Assembly (NCBI RefSeq): GCF_029633865.1
Contig: NC_079220.1
Span: 59,357,612 to 59,421,611, forward strand
DNA length: 64,000 nt
From: Lampris incognitus
Taxonomy: Eukaryota; Chordata; Actinopteri; Lampriformes; Lampridae
Direction: 5' to 3'
Shown piece after piece: positions 47,505 through 58,214 of the stretch (positions are counted from its first letter, which is position 1; every line of letters starts with the position of its first letter). The notes beneath the pieces are model-generated. The model saw nothing but the letters and a program-made list of their open reading frames with translations. It searched no databases and was not told the origin of the DNA. Made by a program: the position numbers and the translations under genes.

Positions 47505-50500
47505 GTATGAGATAACTATTAATTTTAACTAAGGTCACAGTTTTGTTCCAAAATTCCTTGTTAAGCCCAATTTCCTTGGGTAACCCTGAGCAGACACAAA
47601 GCTGTGATGGGTATACAAAAGATTGGTTTCCCCAGAAACCTTAATTTTCAAGCTTTTTAGGATAAGAGTAGTGAGCCAGATCTCGTTAATACAGTGAGTC
47701 TTACCAACTCATTAATCAGACAGCCATAGCCCATCCTCAATACTTTCAGTAAGGAGGTAACTTTGAAATTTCCTTCAGGTCCCGTACCTCCCTGCCAGCA
47801 AGGCCCAAGTACAGAATGTAATGACACTGCTGAGGGGTCGACCGGGGACCCTTGTTGATTTAGGCTCTGGTGATGGCCGCATTGTAAGTAACGTTTTAAT
47901 GTATGGCTTTCTTTCACTTTCACTGTTCTGCATTACCAGCTAAATTAAAGAGCTGTAGACAACTTTTCAACTTTGCCCCCCTAGCGTTTCCAAATATTTT
48001 TATTGTTTCTGCCGCTGTCACAGACAACTGGATAGCTTTCTGTTTGTTAGCAGCCTGGCTAAGCAAGAAACAACCCTAAGAATCCGAATTTGAACTTGAA
48101 ACCCCGATCTCAGTGCTATGATAAAGGCAGAGTAAAACATCCTGTCGTATTAATAAGTAGGCAGGTTGTGTTACTTACTGATCCAGTAGAAAGAATGCCA
48201 ACTGAATATTGGTTTGGAACCCTGTCAAGTCCCGGGTGTTGTATCAAACTCTGTTTCCCTGACTAGATCTCTTTCCCCCTAGCCAGAGTTCGACACAATA
48301 CCGGGACACTTGATTAACCCTAACCTTAACCCAATTTCAGTTTAACCCTAGACTTAACCTAATGCTTACCTTAACCGAATCATAACCGATAGCTAACCTG
48401 CGAACATCAAAGAAGTTTGAATCAGTTCATCTGGATATGTTTATTGACAGAAACGTTTCATCACTCAACTAAGTGACATCTTCAGTCTCAACTGACTGCA
48501 GGTATCAAGTCAATTTTATTTGTATAGCCCAATATCACAAATTAAATTTGCCTCAGTGGGCTTAACAGCAACACAACATCCTGTCCATAAAACCTCTCAT
48601 CGGATAAGGAACAACTCCCTACAGAAAAACCTTTAACAGGGAGGAAAAAATAGGAAGAAACCTCAGGAGAGCAACAGAGGACGGATATCTCTCCCAAGAC
48701 GGACAACGTGCAATGGATGTTGTGTTCCAGATGTTGTGTACTGTATTGTTTATAAGGGTATCCCACCCTTATAAACAATACAGTTCAATACAGTGCCTAA
48801 CAACCGAAACCAACGACCGGTTTCATATGCAAATTATGTTGTGCCCATTAACTGGAGTTTCGATAGCCATGAGTACTGTTCACAGAGGGTTGGGGAATGG
48901 TTGCAATCACAGCATTGTAAAATGCCAGTAGATGTACTCTTAGGTCCCCCCCTCGGTTCAGGGATGGTCGTTCCCTCTTAACATAGTTGGCCATGAACAT
49001 CCATCCCTGAACCGAGGGGGGGGGGGGCTAAGAGCACATCTGTCACCATCTTACAATGCTGTGATTGCAACCATTCCCCAACCCTCTGTGAATAAAACAC
49101 ATGGCCATTGTAACTCTAGTTAATGGGCACACCCATACTTGATCATGAAACTGGTTGTTGATTTCGGTCATTACACATCTGTCGCCGACAATGCTGTGAT
49201 TGCAACAATCCCTAATCCTCTGTGAATAGTACACATGATCAATGGGCACACCCATATTTGCATATGAAACCGGTCATTGGTTTTGGTCGTTAGGCACTGT
49301 ATTGTACTGTATTGTTTATAAGGGTGGGGATACCTGCAGTCAGTTTAGACTGAAAATGTCACTTAGATGAGTGATGAAACATATCTGTCTTAAACGTTGT
49401 GTCCAGATGAACTGATTCAATCTTCTTTAATTTTCTTACCCGGATTATTGAGCAACATCAAGATAACCTGCAAACACTTTCGTCTGGCTAGGGGGAAACA
49501 GATCTCAACGCAGAAACAGAGTTCGATACAACACTGGAGCTCACTCCATCGAGTGAATGCCCATTGGAGTTTCACTCTTGTTTTACCTCTGTTCATCACT
49601 CTCCGTCTTCGCCTTCTTTGCCCCCTCCATCAATGAGGTGGTTCTTCTCTTGGTGGCTAAAGTTTCCACTGTCATTTCGGTTGTTCCAGCATCCACCCTT
49701 TCTGCGACTGGGGAGAGCTGCTGATAACTGCTGGAGAGACAAAAGTGCTATCCTCTTCCTATGTTGGTTGCGCAATGGTTGACACACTTCCTTTGTGCCG
49801 TAAATCGAGGGTTCATTCCCTCGTGAGATCATACCCGGTGACAGACAGAACTGCATAGTGAAAGCGAAGCTTATAGGGAACCAATCTAAACACCGGTGGT
49901 GTCATTCTATAGCCATTACACTGTACAATCAACATTTGCTTCATATTGATAAGCTAAAGCAAAAAAGTAATCTACTGCCACCTTAAACTGAGTACATAAT
50001 AGGTAAGTTGGGAAATTCCATAATTTAAACTGAGGCCAGGGGATTATTCGACATAAAAATAAAACAACAGTAACAACAGAAGGAATCAAGGACTTGTAGT
50101 GTCACGTAAGTCCGTTGTTCAACTATCTTAGAATGTGAATGTAATAATTAGTTTCCAGTTGACAGCTGTCGAATCATTTTCTAATATTTCAAGATTGATG
50201 TTGAATGTACCAGCCACCAAACACAAAGTCTGGTAGACTGGAAGCCAATCAGCACTTTTTTTCTATGCCATACAGAAAATAAGGAAAATGCATAAACATT
50301 TTGTAACTAAACAGCACTGCTAAAAGGAACTTAAGCACCATTTTATTTTTTTCATTTAAGGATGAACTGCATTGTCATTAAACATGATAGTTTTGTTCAC
50401 GTTATAATGGGTGTTATTAAATGTTAAGGTGCTGGAAGCCCATCGCCAAGGTTTCCATCCTGCCATCGGCTATGAGCTCAACCCCTGGCTTGTTCGCCTG

Positions 50501-52727
50501 TCACGCTTTCACGCATGGAGAGCCGGACTTCATGGAAAGGTGTCATACCGAAGAGAAGACCTCTGGAAGGTTTGGTATTTTGTTTACTGTGTTGTGGTGT
50601 CAAGTAAAATGTATTTGTGTAGCCCTAAATCACAGTTTAGTCCCTTAGGGCGTTCACAGTCACATTAGCCTACATTCTGTGCAATGTTCTACACCCTCTT
50701 CTTAGACCCTCAATTCAGGTGAGGAAAATGTCCATAAAGCCTTCACACCATTTCGTAAGAGAAAATATGGGTACTAAAATAAGCATTTTTGTTAAAGACC
50801 CATTCCAGTTCATTCAGAAATAAGTTGGGAAACACGTTGAATTTGCAATAACTCATTAAGCCACCCTGGCCTCGGATTTACACTAAATAAACTGATTTTA
50901 TGCACCAGCAGTTTCACCTTGAACCACACTCTTCCAACTATAGCTCATTATCTTTAGAGTTAAATGAAGGAATGGTGTCGCTCGTCAGTTCCACATACCA
51001 GGCGACTTCTGAGTAGAGGAAGATAGACTTCATATTAGTGTTAGAATCAGTCTCACACTGAAGAGGAAGATAGACTTCATATTAGTGTTAGAATCAGTCT
51101 CACACTGAAGAGGAAGATAGGCTTCATATTACTCTTAGAATCAGTCTGAGACTGAAGAGATCACTGAGATGATGATGGAACGTTTCTTTCAGTACATGTT
51201 GTGTCCAGATAAACTGATTCAACCTTCTGTGATGTTCTTACCTGAATCATTGAGCAGCATCAACACTTCCATTATCACTTGGTTTAATTATTACAGCTCG
51301 TTTTTGTATTGTGTTGTCTGAATTTGCAGCGTGTTTTCTAAATGCTGCACGTGTTGTCAAATTGATGAGGATGTTTTCTTCGTTTGCTTGTGTTTTGTCT
51401 GTGTCCATGTGTTTTCTTGGGCTGCAGTGGGGTGAGCTGCCAGGGCCACCGTACTAGAGGAGGAAGAGGGCGTTAAAAGTGAATGTACATGACTTTACTA
51501 AGATGAGGAAGAGGCTTTAAAAGTGAATGTCCATGACGTTACTAAGATAAGGAAGAGGCTTTAAAAGTGAATGTACATGACTTTACTAAGAGGAGGAAGA
51601 GGCTTTAAAAGTGAATGTCCATGACTTTACTAAGAGGAGGAAGAGGCTTTAAAAGTGAATGTACATGACTTTACTAAAAGGAGGAAGAGGCTTTAAAAGT
51701 GTATGTCCATGACTTTACTAAGAGGAGGAAGAGGCTTTAAAAGTGAATGTCCATGACTTGTTCCGAGTGGCCACTGGGAAATAACCTGTGGGAAGTCTTG
51801 GAAAATACGACTCCTGTGACTGTTTGTTTGCTCAGGTCACATGTTCTGTAATATTGTAATTAATTGGGTTACCACCCCCCCCCCCGTTAGCCCGCCCCCC
51901 CCAAAAAAGCACTCAACCTAGTGGAAACACTGGAAACTAATTTTTCATTTTTATTAATTATACTAATATATAACCTGAATAACCCAGACCATGCAGATAG
52001 CTTTACAAATCATTTTTCTCTGGAATGAACTTTAAGTTTGGACCAGAGATACATGTTGCCTTGTGTCTCATGACAGGTCAACTTGACAGACTGCAAGAAT
52101 GTCACTGTGTTTTTGGCTCCAAGTGTGGTGAGTACACACTGATGAAGTTGGACCACAAATGTTGGCTTACACGAACATGAAAATATACTGTTGACTTTAT
52201 TTTTATTGATATTTATTTGAGATATCGGTCATAGGGGCAGCCCTGTGGCCCAGTGGTTAACACTGTTGTCTCATAGTAAGAAGGTCCTGGGTTTGAACCC
52301 CAGGCTGTCCCAGGTCCTTTCTGTGTGGAGTTTGCATGTTCTCCCCGTGTCTGTGTGGGTTTCCTTTGGGTGCTCTGGTTTCCTCCCACCATCAAAAAGA
52401 CATGCATGTTAGGGTTAATACTCCTGCCTGTGCCCCTGAGCAAGACAGTGGAAAGAAGAAGTGGTGTTGGTCCCTGGGTGCTGCTCAGCAGCTGCCCGCT
52501 GCTCCTAGCTACAGTGTGTGTTGGGACAGGTTAAATGCAGAGGATGAATTTCCCCACAGGGATCAACAAAAGAAATACAAACTACAGTACATCTTAAAGT
52601 ACCATCCATCCATAATCTAAACTGCTTATCCTGCTCTCAGGGATGCTGGAGCCTATCCCAGCAGTCATTGGGCAGCAGGCGGGGAGACACCCTGGACAGG
52701 CTGCCAGGTCATCACACAGGGCCCACA

Positions 52728-52766
<39 letters not shown>

Positions 52767-55213
52767 TCACACCTAGGGACAATTTAGTACAGCCAATTCA
52801 CCTGACCTACATGTCTTTGGACTGTGGGAGGAAACCGGAGCCCTGGAGGAAACCCATGCAGACACGGGGAGAACATGCAAACTCCACACAGAGGACGACC
52901 AAGGACGACCCCCAAGGTTGGACCACCCTGGGGCTCGAACCCAGGACTTTCTTGCTGTGAGGCGACCGCGCCACCCACTGCGCCACCGTGCCGCCCATCT
53001 TAAAGTATATAGAATCATGATAATGAGGTGCACCGGGACGGCTCGAAAGAGTACGTAATTGCCCGAGTACAACTGGGGGGGGGGGGTAAAAAAAAAACAA
53101 TCGGTGACATTTGTCATTAAATCCTACTGGAGACAGGTCAGTTGGAGAAAGGTCGGTTGGAGACAGGTCAGTTGGAGACGGGTCGGTTGGAGACAGGTCA
53201 GTTGGAGACAGGTCAGTTGGAGACGGGTCGGTTGGAGACAGGTCAGTTGGAGACATGTCGGTTGGAGACAGGTCAGTTGGAGACAGGTCGGTTGGAGACA
53301 GGTCAGTTGGAGAAAGGTCGGTTGGAGACAGGTCAGTTGGAGACAGGTCGGTTGGAGACAGGTCAGTTGGAGACAGGTCAGTTGGAGACAGGTCAGTTGG
53401 AGACGGGTCGGTTGGAGACAGGTCAGTTGGAGACATGTCGGTTGGAGACAGGTCGGTTGGAGACAAGTCAGTTGGAGACAAGTCAGTTGGAGACAGGTCA
53501 GTTGGAGACGGGTCGGTTGGAGACAGGTCAGTTGGAGACAGGTCGGTTGGAGTCAGGTCAGTTGGAGACAGGTCGGTTGGAGTCAGGTCAGTTGGAGACA
53601 TGTCGGTTGGAGACAGGTCGGTTGGAGACAGGTCAGTTTGAGACAGGTCAGTTGGAGTCAGGTCAGTTGGAGACAGGTCGGTTGGAGACATGTCGGTTGG
53701 AGAAAGGTCGGTTGGAGTCAGGTCAGTTGGAGACAGGTCGGTTGGAGTCAGGTCGGTTGGAGACAGGTCGGTTGGAGTCAGGTCAGTTGGAGACAGGTCA
53801 GTTGGAGACAAGTCGGTTGGAGACAGGTCAGTTGGAGAAAGGTCGGTTGGAGACATGTCGGTTGGAGAAAGGTCGGTTGGAGTCAGGTCAGTTGGAGACA
53901 GGTCGGTTGGAGTCAGGTCAGTTGGAGACAGGTCGGTTGGAGTCAGGTCAGTTGGAGACAGGTCGGTTGGAGTCAGGTCAGTTGGAGACATGTCGGTTGG
54001 AGACAGGGCAGTTGGAGACATGTCGGTTGGAGACAGGTCGGGCAGCAGCAGTGTATTCAAATGAACTAAGGTTAAACAACTCAATTACATTTCATAAATG
54101 CTGATTGTTTGCTGAAGAAAAAACGAGCAATTTATAGCAAGGGCAATATTATTTAGCTGCATTGAGCTTAACGACCTTTTCAACATTCGCCAGGTGTGAA
54201 ATACAGGTTTTTAACATATGTCTGTGTTCCCTCTAGCTGTCATTGTCTTGTCAGGTGTGAAATACAGGTTTTTAACATATGTCTGTGTTCCCTCTAGCTG
54301 TCATTGTCTTGTCAGGTGTGAAATACAGGTTTTTAACAGGTCTCTGTGGTCCCTCTAGCTGTCATTGTCTTGTCAGGTGTGAAATACAGGTTTTTAACAG
54401 GTCTCTGTGTTCCCTCTAGCTGTCATTGTCTTGTCAGGTGTGAAATACAGGTTTTTAACAGGTCTCTGTGGTCCCTCTAGCTGTCATTGTCTTGTCAGGT
54501 GTGAAATACAGGTTTTTAACAGGTCTCTGTGGTCCCTCTAGCTGTCATTGTCTTGTCAGGTGTGAAATACAGGTTTTTAACAGGTCTCTGTGGTCCCTCT
54601 AGCTGTCATTGTCAGGTGTGAAATACAGGTTTTTAACAGGTCTCTGTGGTCCCTCTAGCTGTCATTGTCTTGTCAGGTGTGAAATACAGGTTTTTAACAG
54701 GTCTCTGTGGTCCCTCTAGCTGTCATTGTCTTGTCAGGTGTGAAATACAGGTTTTTAACAGGTCTCTGTGGTCCCTCTAGCTGTCATTGTCAGGTGTGAA
54801 ATACAGGTTTTTAACAGGTCTCTGTGGTCCCTCTAGCTGTCATTGTCTTGTCAGGTGTGAAATACAGGTTTTTAACAGGTCTCTGTGGTCCCTCTAGCTG
54901 TCATTGTCTTGTCAGTTGTGAAATACAGGTTTTTAACATATGTCTGTGTTCCCTCTAGCTGTCATTGCTGCAAGACAAGTTGGAGGCAGAGCTTCCTGAT
55001 GATGCGCTTGTGGTCGCTGGTCGTTTTCCCTTTCCAAACTGGACACCCTCCAGAACCGAGGGTCAGGGTGTGGACCAAGCCTGGGCCTATAACATGCATG
55101 GTCAGAGGCACAATACCTGCAAAAAAAGGTCCACATTGTATTCCATGGGTGGGGACGTTGTCAGTGAGGAGAAGAGAAGTACTGAGAGTGACACAAGTGT
55201 CCACATGCTCTGA
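47343..55213 (+). CDS. antkmt: antkmt (fam173a), adenine nucleotide translocase lysine methyltransferase, five exons
   Basis: ANTKMT is a mitochondrial S-adenosylmethionine-dependent methyltransferase known to trimethylate a lysine of the ADP/ATP carrier. Exons at 47343-47504, 47779-47883, 50429-50569, 52077-52127 and 54959-55213 all join in phase 0 and give 237 residues, close to human 235. The N-terminus has a hydrophobic segment (about 22-42), the membrane/mitochondrial targeting part. Motif [10 protein letters not shown] is at 80-88, followed by [11 protein letters not shown] (acidic E105, motif II) and VFLAPSV (post-I strand). The paralogue ATPSCKMT is the alternative; [16 protein letters not shown] and FHAWRAG favour ANTKMT. 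The start ATG aligns with the human start, and an acceptor-like site just before it suggests an upstream non-coding exon. Confidence 0.94.
47779..47883 (+). CDS. antkmt: antkmt coding exon 2, AdoMet motif I
   Basis: Acceptor ccttcag and donor CATT|gtaagt. It encodes [10 protein letters not shown] and [17 protein letters not shown]; the glycine-rich loop binds the methyl donor. Confidence 0.94.
47884..48410 (+). other. antkmt intron 2, first part
   Basis: No coding or RNA signal seen. TTAACCCTAACCTTAACCC-like words near 48310-48360 are degenerate and too few to call telomeric. Confidence 0.5.
48414..49440. repeat. About 1-kb near-palindromic element in antkmt intron 2
   Basis: The outer arms are inverted copies: TTGAATCAGTTCATCTGGAT (48418) against ATCCAGATGAACTGATTCAA (49403). 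So are the inner arms: CAATCACAGCATTGTAA (48904) against TTACAATGCTGTGATTG (49051), and CCCCCCTCGGTTCAGGGATG (48946) against CATCCCTGAACCGAGGGGGG (49000). The centre is near 48980. The left arm holds an extra block, 48505-48730. Confidence 0.85.
48505..48730. repeat. Interspersed repeat inside the near-palindrome
   Basis: Begins TCAAGTCAATTTTATTTGTA and includes AACAGGGAGGAAAAAATAGG and ACCTCAGGAGAGCAACAGAG, wording I have seen as a common fish repeat. It has no counterpart in the right arm, so it probably inserted after the palindrome formed. Confidence 0.55.
49445..50420 (+). other. antkmt intron 2, last part
   Basis: Short open frames with no recognisable motif; no repeat or RNA gene seen. 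Confidence 0.45.
50429..50569 (+). CDS. antkmt: antkmt coding exon 3
   Basis: Acceptor atgttaag and donor TGGAAG|gtttgg. It encodes [20 protein letters not shown] and [20 protein letters not shown]. Confidence 0.93.
51015..51165. repeat. 47-bp tandem repeat, about three copies
   Basis: Unit GAGGAAGATAGACTTCATAT followed by TAGTGTTAGAATCAGTCTCA and CACTGAA, in antkmt intron 3. Confidence 0.85.
51140..51265 (+). repeat. Third copy of the near-palindrome end sequence
   Basis: GTGTCCAGATAAACTGATTC and CATTGAGCAGCATCAA match the right arm end at about 49398-49460. This shows the near-palindrome is built from a dispersed repeat family. Confidence 0.65.
51453..51762. repeat. 44-bp minisatellite in antkmt intron 3
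   Basis: About seven copies of a unit AAGAGGAGGAAGAGGCTTTA then AAAGTGAATGTCCATGACTT and TACT. Confidence 0.92.
52077..52127 (+). CDS. antkmt: antkmt coding exon 4
   Basis: A 51-nt exon, acceptor atgacag and donor AGTGTG|gtgagt, encoding [17 protein letters not shown]. Confidence 0.93.
52233..52575 (+). mobile_element. tRNA-derived SINE (GGCGGCACG-like family), copy in antkmt intron 4
   Basis: A box TGGCCCAGTGG and B box GGTTTGAACCC near 52251 and 52289, body GTGTGGAGTTTGCATGTTCT, end AATTTCCCCACAGGGATCAA. Same family as 3728-4090. Confidence 0.7.
52597..52998 (-). mobile_element. tRNA-derived SINE, full copy, inverted relative to its neighbour
   Basis: Read on the minus strand it starts GGCGGCACGGTGGCGCAGTG, has GGGTTCGAGCCCC and ends GATTATGGATGGATGG. 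It contains an internal (AC)n run at about 52731-52765. It faces the copy at 52233-52575, forming a possible hairpin in the pre-mRNA. Confidence 0.75.
53108..54045. repeat. 15-bp minisatellite in antkmt intron 4
   Basis: About 62 copies of GTTGGAGACAGGTCA / GTTGGAGACAGGTCG, with ATG, AAG and TCA variants. The 15-bp unit has no stop on either strand, giving long artificial frames (SPTDL on the minus strand; GDRSV, GWRQV and LETGQ on the plus strand). Confidence 0.96.
54193..54958. repeat. 61-bp minisatellite carrying copies of the antkmt exon-5 acceptor
   Basis: Thirteen occurrences of CCCTCTAGCTGTCATTG (about 54231 to 54951), the last being the authentic exon-5 acceptor. The unit also has GTGTGAAATACAGGTTTTTA and ACAGGTCTCTGTGG. 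Two units are 5-6 bp shorter (lacking TTGTC near 54610 and 54790). Confidence 0.95.
54959..55213 (+). CDS. antkmt: antkmt last coding exon
   Basis: Acceptor ccctctag|CTGTCATTG, which is also the last unit of the 61-bp minisatellite. It encodes [30 protein letters not shown] and [11 protein letters not shown], then a variable tail and TGA. Confidence 0.92.
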   Translation: MSLLQDKLEAELPDDALVVAGRFPFPNWTPSRTEGQGVDQAWAYNMHGQRHNTCKKRSTLYSMGGDVVSEEKRSTESDTSVHML

Positions 55214-55321
55214 TTTTCTATGCCTCACTACCGACAAGATTGTTTTCTGTGAAATGGGAGTTATGATTAAGGTGTATGCATGGCTTATCTGTTCATCATG
55301 TTAGGAGTGACTTGGTGAGTG

Positions 55322-55326
<5 letters not shown>

Positions 55327-55410
<84 letters not shown>
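55327..55410. repeat. (AC)n microsatellite
   Basis: About 42 AC units directly before the Penelope hammerhead-like motif. Confidence 0.97.
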
Positions 55411-55456
55411 TAGCAGTTGATGAGTGCGCAACACTCGAAACAAGCTTGTACTGCTA
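55411..55456 (+). ncRNA. Hammerhead-like motif, Penelope remnant, core C3 changed to T
   Basis: Stem I TAGCAG (55411-55416) pairs with CTGCTA (55451-55456). The core reads TTGATGA instead of CTGATGA. GAAA is at 55437-55440, stem III is CAAG/CTTG, and the cut triplet is GTA. Stem II can pair as GTG/CAC or GAGTG/CACTC. Flanking text (CTTGTACTGCTATGTATTAA) matches the 14213 copy. Loss of C3 predicts inactivity. Confidence 0.55.
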
Positions 55457-55544
55457 TGTATTAAAAGTATTTTTCCTCCTATTCCACTCCTCATTAGTTG
55501 AGCACTTCTATCAACACCATTTACGGTTTCTGGAAAAAAAACCG

Positions 55545-55555
<11 letters not shown>

Positions 55556-55622
<67 letters not shown>
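55556..55622. repeat. (TA)n microsatellite
   Basis: Pure AT dinucleotides, about 33 units. Confidence 0.97.
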
Positions 55623-55628
<6 letters not shown>

Positions 55629-55639
55629 CCAGCAAAATA

Positions 55640-56106
55640 CCATTATACTTCTGGCTGAACCAAGCCACTGAGTTCGACAAATAGCCTACGCAGTGTGTAT
55701 TGTTGCAACAGGTTGCCAACACGTAACTTGACTGCTGAGACATTACAAACTAACTGCCTTTCTTTCTTTCTTTATTTCCACCACATTGCTCACAGCCCTT
55801 TTCAGTCTTCGCAAGATTTCCTCAAATGCTGTTGCACAACGAGCTGTAAGTGACATGGAGCCAGGTAGTCGCAGTTGCATTTTCTTCACATGGACTTGTG
55901 ATTTTGCAAAGAGCTCAATGATGTGCAAAACCTCTCAGCATTTCTTCAGTCAGCTGCACTTGTGTCTTGCTGGACAAACGTAACTTTTGATGGACAGATT
56001 CTTGAATATTTGTTTACTCGTTGTTCTGCAATTTGTTGACCGTGTTATATATTCAGTCTTGAAGGAAAACTCCTCGCAAACGGAATTCCTGATATCATGC
56101 AAGTAC

Positions 56107-56166
<60 letters not shown>

Positions 56167-56440
56167 ATCTAGTTCAGTGCCACAGGGGAAACATTTTTTT
56201 GATTTTATTAAAAGGGGAAAAAGCAATGCTGCCATGTCATTAGTAGACCACTACCTTCCTATTGATCTTCAACAGTTTGTTGCCCAAGTTTGCCACCCAT
56301 TAGCTGCTGTTGCCATATTGTCAGTCCAACGGTTGGTGAGTGTGCAACAAAGCTGTACTTCAACTCCCAAAACGTTATTAAAGCTCACTGGAGTAGTTTT
56401 CACATGTGAAGAAGAGCATAACTTGAGGTCCTCCAGCAAA
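55640..56440. other. Unrecognised sequence with broken protein-like frames
   Basis: Contains a (GT)n run at 56110-56163. A minus-strand frame (55743-55928: RLPGSMSLTARCATAFEEIL) and a plus-strand frame (56160-56449: SLVDHYLPIDLQQFVAQVCH) look more protein-like than chance, but I recognise neither. They may be transposon remnants. Confidence 0.3.
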
Positions 56441-56494
56441 TGTCTCTAGGGCTTTGGTTTAACCTCAAAGTAAAATTTGATGTACACACAAACT

Positions 56495-57330
56495 CACTTA
56501 GCACTTTTTTTAGGAACACCTGTACACTTACTTATCATGCAAACATCTCATCAGCCAATCATGTGGCAGCAGTGCAATGCATAAAATCATGCCGATATGG
56601 GTCAGGAGCTTCTGTTAATGTTCACATCAACCATCAGAACAGGGGAAAAATATCTCGGTGATTTCAACCGTGGTTTGATTGTTGGTGCCAGACTGGCTGG
56701 TTTGAGTATTTCTGTAACTGCTGATCTCCTGGGACTTTCACACACAACAATCTGTAGAGTTTACCCAGAATGGTGTGAAAAACAGAAAATCCAGTGAGAG
56801 GCAGTTCTGCCGATGGAAACACCTTGATGAGAGATGTCAACGGAGAATAACCAGACCGGTTTGAGCTGACTGAAAGGCTACGGTAACTCAGATAACTACT
56901 CTGTACAATTGTGATGAGCAGAAATGCATCTCAGAATGCACAACATGGCTAACCCTGCGGTGGATCGGCTGCAACAACAGAAGACCACCTCATGTTCCAC
57001 TTCTGCCAGATGAGAACCAAAACTGGACAGAGTAAGACTCTAAATACGTAGCCTGGTCTGATGAATCTTGATTTCTGCTGAGGCACACAGATGGTAGGGT
57101 CAGAATTTGGTGCTCACAGCATGAAACTATGAACCCAACCTGCATTGTGTCAACAGTCCAGGCTGGTTGCAGTGGTGTAATGGTGTGAGGAATGTTTTCT
57201 CGGTACGCTTCAGGCCTGTTCATACCAATCAATCATCACTTGAATGCCACAGCCAACTTGCTGACCATGTGCATACCTTCATGACCACAATTTCCCCATC
57301 TTTACCCATTTTAAGCACAAGGAAAGCTGA
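56495..57330 (+). pseudogene. Diverged relative of the DD36E Tc1-like transposon, cut by a LINE
   Basis: Reads LGDFNRGLIVGARLAGLSIS then VTADLLGLSHTTICRVYPEW, matching residues 7-46 of the intact transposase. Nucleotide likeness continues through the D155 region (GTCTGATGAATCTTGATTTC) to about 57290. Stops are frequent. The sequence then changes to a LINE near 57320, and the rest of the transposon was not found. Confidence 0.78.
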
Positions 57331-58210
57331 CGGGAAAAAAGGGGGGGGGCAGAGGATGCATTCCAATTATCAGGGCATCACACTGCTCAGCCTCCCTGGG
57401 AAAGTCTACTCTAGGGTGCTGAAAAGGAGGCTCCAACCAGTTATCAAACCTCAGATCCAGGAGGAACAATGGGGATTCTGTCCTGGCCGTGGAACAACGG
57501 ACCAACTCTTTACCCTTGTGGAACTGCTGAGGGGGGCATGGGAGTTTGACCAGCCGGTCTACATGTGTTTTTTGGACTTGGAGAAGGCTTATGACCGTGT
57601 ACCCCGGGGCACTCTGTGGGGGGTACTGCGGGAGTATGGGGTACCGGGGCAGTTGCTACTAGACATCCAGTCCTTGTATAACCAAAGTGAGAGCTGTGTC
57701 CATGTTCTCAGCACAAAATCAAATGTTTTTTTGGTGGGTGTCGCACTCTGCCAAGGTTGTCCCTTGTCTCCGATTCTGTTTGTGATATTCATGGACAGGA
57801 TCTCAAGGTGCAGCCAAGTTGAGGAGTGTGTCCGTTTTGGGAACCTCAGAATTGCATCGCTGCTCTTCGCAGATGATGTGGTTTTGTTGGCTTCATCACC
57901 CGACCTCTGGCATGCACTGGGGCGGTTTGCAGCTGAGTGTGAAATGGCCGGGATGAGAGTCAGCACCTCCAATTCTGAGGCCATGGTTCTCTACCGGGAA
58001 ATGGTGGCTTGCTCCCTTCGGGTTGGGGATGAGTTGTTGCTTGAAGTGAAGGAGTTCAAGTATCTCGGGGTCTTGTTCATGAGTGAGGGTAGGATGGAGC
58101 GGGAGATTGACAGGCAGATTGGTGCAGCATCAGCAGTAATGCGGACATTGTACCAGACCGTTGTGGTGAAGAGGGAGCTGAGCCAGAAGGCAAAGCTCTC
58201 TCTGACTTAG
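57330..58210 (+). pseudogene. Non-LTR reverse transcriptase fragment
   Basis: Reads NYQGITLLSLPGKVYSRVLK, QEEQWGFCPGRGTTDQLFTL, CFLDLEKAYDRVPRGTLWGV, CQGCPLSPILFVIFMDRISR and LLFADDVVLLASS, ending EFKYLGVLFMSEGRMEREID. The catalytic FADD is intact and the frame is open to 58210, but endonuclease and C-terminus are absent. The clade is uncertain. Confidence 0.8.
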
Positions 58211-58214
58211 AATG

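Noticed and set aside
48300..48370. Interstitial telomere repeats (TTAACCCTAACC)
   Set aside because: Only a few degenerate words are present, with no run of TTAGGG/CCCTAA.
49320..49400. Additional hammerhead-like motif (TAGATGAGTGATGAAAC)
   Set aside because: It lacks the CUGA part of the core and I could not pair a credible stem I.
52807..54084. A 425-codon minus-strand frame (repeating SPTDL) and 320-336-codon plus-strand frames
   Set aside because: They are by-products of a 15-bp minisatellite without stop codons, lying in an antkmt intron. Three overlapping frames are open at once, which is not expected of a real gene.
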